Positions 5,718 to 6,117 of a stretch of 6,117 bases of DNA are shown in pieces. A program made the translations under genes and the position numbers. This DNA comes from Aquificaceae bacterium. Lineage in GTDB: Bacteria; Aquificota; Aquificia; Aquificales; Aquificaceae. The notes under the pieces are model-generated. The model made no database searches, was not told where the DNA came from, and saw nothing but the letters and a program-made list of their open reading frames with translations. The number at the start of each line of letters is the position of its first letter. Within the stretch, counting starts at the first letter, position 1. The DNA is taken from the NCBI GenBank assembly GCA_015487535.1, contig WFPN01000235.1, positions 1-6,117 of the forward strand, in the 5' to 3' direction.

Positions 5718-6090
5718 CTTCTTCCTCCATAGATCTTTTGACCGCCTTGATCCTGTTGCTGGAGTCCACGTAAACGAGCTTCGGTGCGTAGAACTCTAGC
5801 TCCTTCTCGTCGTAGTCCGCATAGGAGGCTATTATTATCAGATCGCCCTTAGCACCGAGCCTGGCGGCTGCACCGTTCAGGCGGACGGTGCCAGAGTATC
5901 TCGGAGCAGGTATAACGTAGGTGGTGAACCTGTCTCCCGTATTTATGTTGTACACGTCTATCTTCTCGAAGGGTATCAGGTCAGCAGCTTCCATAAGTTC
6001 AAGGTCTAAAGATAGGCTCCCCTCGTAGTGAAGATCCGCGTCGGTTACGGTCAGCCTGTGGATCTTCGATTTGAGCATCTGTCTTCTCAA
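5680..6090 (-). CDS. panD: Aspartate 1-decarboxylase (pyruvoyl enzyme)
   Basis: PanD makes beta-alanine from L-aspartate for pantothenate and coenzyme A synthesis. The proenzyme cleaves itself between Gly24 and Ser25 in HYEGS, leaving a pyruvoyl group on Ser25. Conserved residues fall at the same numbers as in the E. coli enzyme: Lys9 (MLKSKIH), Arg54 (GDRFTTY) and Tyr58, with NGAAA at 71-75. Length, 136 residues, is normal, with a charged tail (about the last 25 residues) that is not conserved and runs into the rhodanese gene. The start is TTG at 6088-6090. It is preferred over the internal ATG at residue 5 because AGGAGGTG ends six bases before the TTG and because family numbering then agrees. 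The gene lies at the window edge; its upstream neighbour is not visible. Confidence 0.96.
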   Translation of the reverse strand: MRRQMLKSKIHRLTVTDADLHYEGSLSLDLELMEAADLIPFEKIDVYNINTGDRFTTYVIPAPRYSGTVRLNGAAARLGAKGDLIIIASYADYDEKELEFYAPKLVYVDSSNRIKAVKRSMEEEDVQCAGSDARRG

Positions 6091-6096
6091 CTCTCA

Positions 6097-6104
6097 CACC
6101 TCCT
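6097..6104 (-). promoter_or_regulatory. Near-perfect Shine-Dalgarno site deciding the panD TTG start
   Basis: Read on the minus strand this is AGGAGGTG, complementary to the 16S rRNA 3' end over eight bases. It lies six bases before the TTG codon and eighteen before the in-frame ATG, so it selects the TTG. Confidence 0.8.
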
Positions 6105-6117
6105 CTTGAGCAGATTA

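Noticed and set aside
6087..6117. The C-terminal end of an upstream minus-strand gene overlapping panD
   Set aside because: One frame ends in TGA overlapping the panD start, but only about nine codons are visible, so it cannot be supported.

Overview
The window is a gene-dense segment of a thermophilic bacterial chromosome, probably a chemolithotrophic sulfur oxidiser of the Aquificota (Aquificaceae-like). That placement is inferred from three things: a sulfur-oxidising heterodisulfide-reductase-like (sHdr) gene set; codon use rich in ATA (Ile) and AGG (Arg), typical of hyperthermophiles; and very tight gene packing. No rRNA, tRNA, CRISPR array or mobile element is visible, and no gap exceeds about 45 bases.

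Plus strand, left part (1-2894): the 3' nearly complete part of an HdrB-like subunit with two CCG cysteine motifs, then a DsrE-family sulfur-carrier protein, then a GcvH-like lipoate-binding protein best read as LbpA, then a radical SAM protein that resembles the LipS1/LipS2 type of lipoyl-assembly enzyme. Together they look like the end of an sHdr locus. DsrE would carry sulfane sulfur, the lipoyl arm of LbpA would present it to the sHdr complex (HdrB is one subunit), and the radical SAM enzyme may help make the lipoyl group. LbpA has its own AT-rich leader with a strong ribosome binding site, and is followed by a perfect 7-bp GC-rich hairpin before the radical SAM gene.

Plus strand, middle part (2895-5400): glyA (serine hydroxymethyltransferase), apparently without a Shine-Dalgarno site but with an extended -10 promoter placed so that transcription would begin at the A of the ATG. 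A YuxH-type degenerate EAL plus HDOD signalling protein follows, overlapping the end of glyA by 35 bases.

Minus strand, right end (5397-6117): panD (aspartate 1-decarboxylase, with a TTG start behind a near-perfect Shine-Dalgarno sequence) and a single-domain rhodanese whose start overlaps the end of panD. This pair converges on the EAL-HDOD gene so closely that the two stop codons overlap.

Every assignment comes from reading motifs; no database search was run. The most interesting point is the coupling of sulfur-transfer proteins with a possible dedicated lipoyl-assembly enzyme in one locus.
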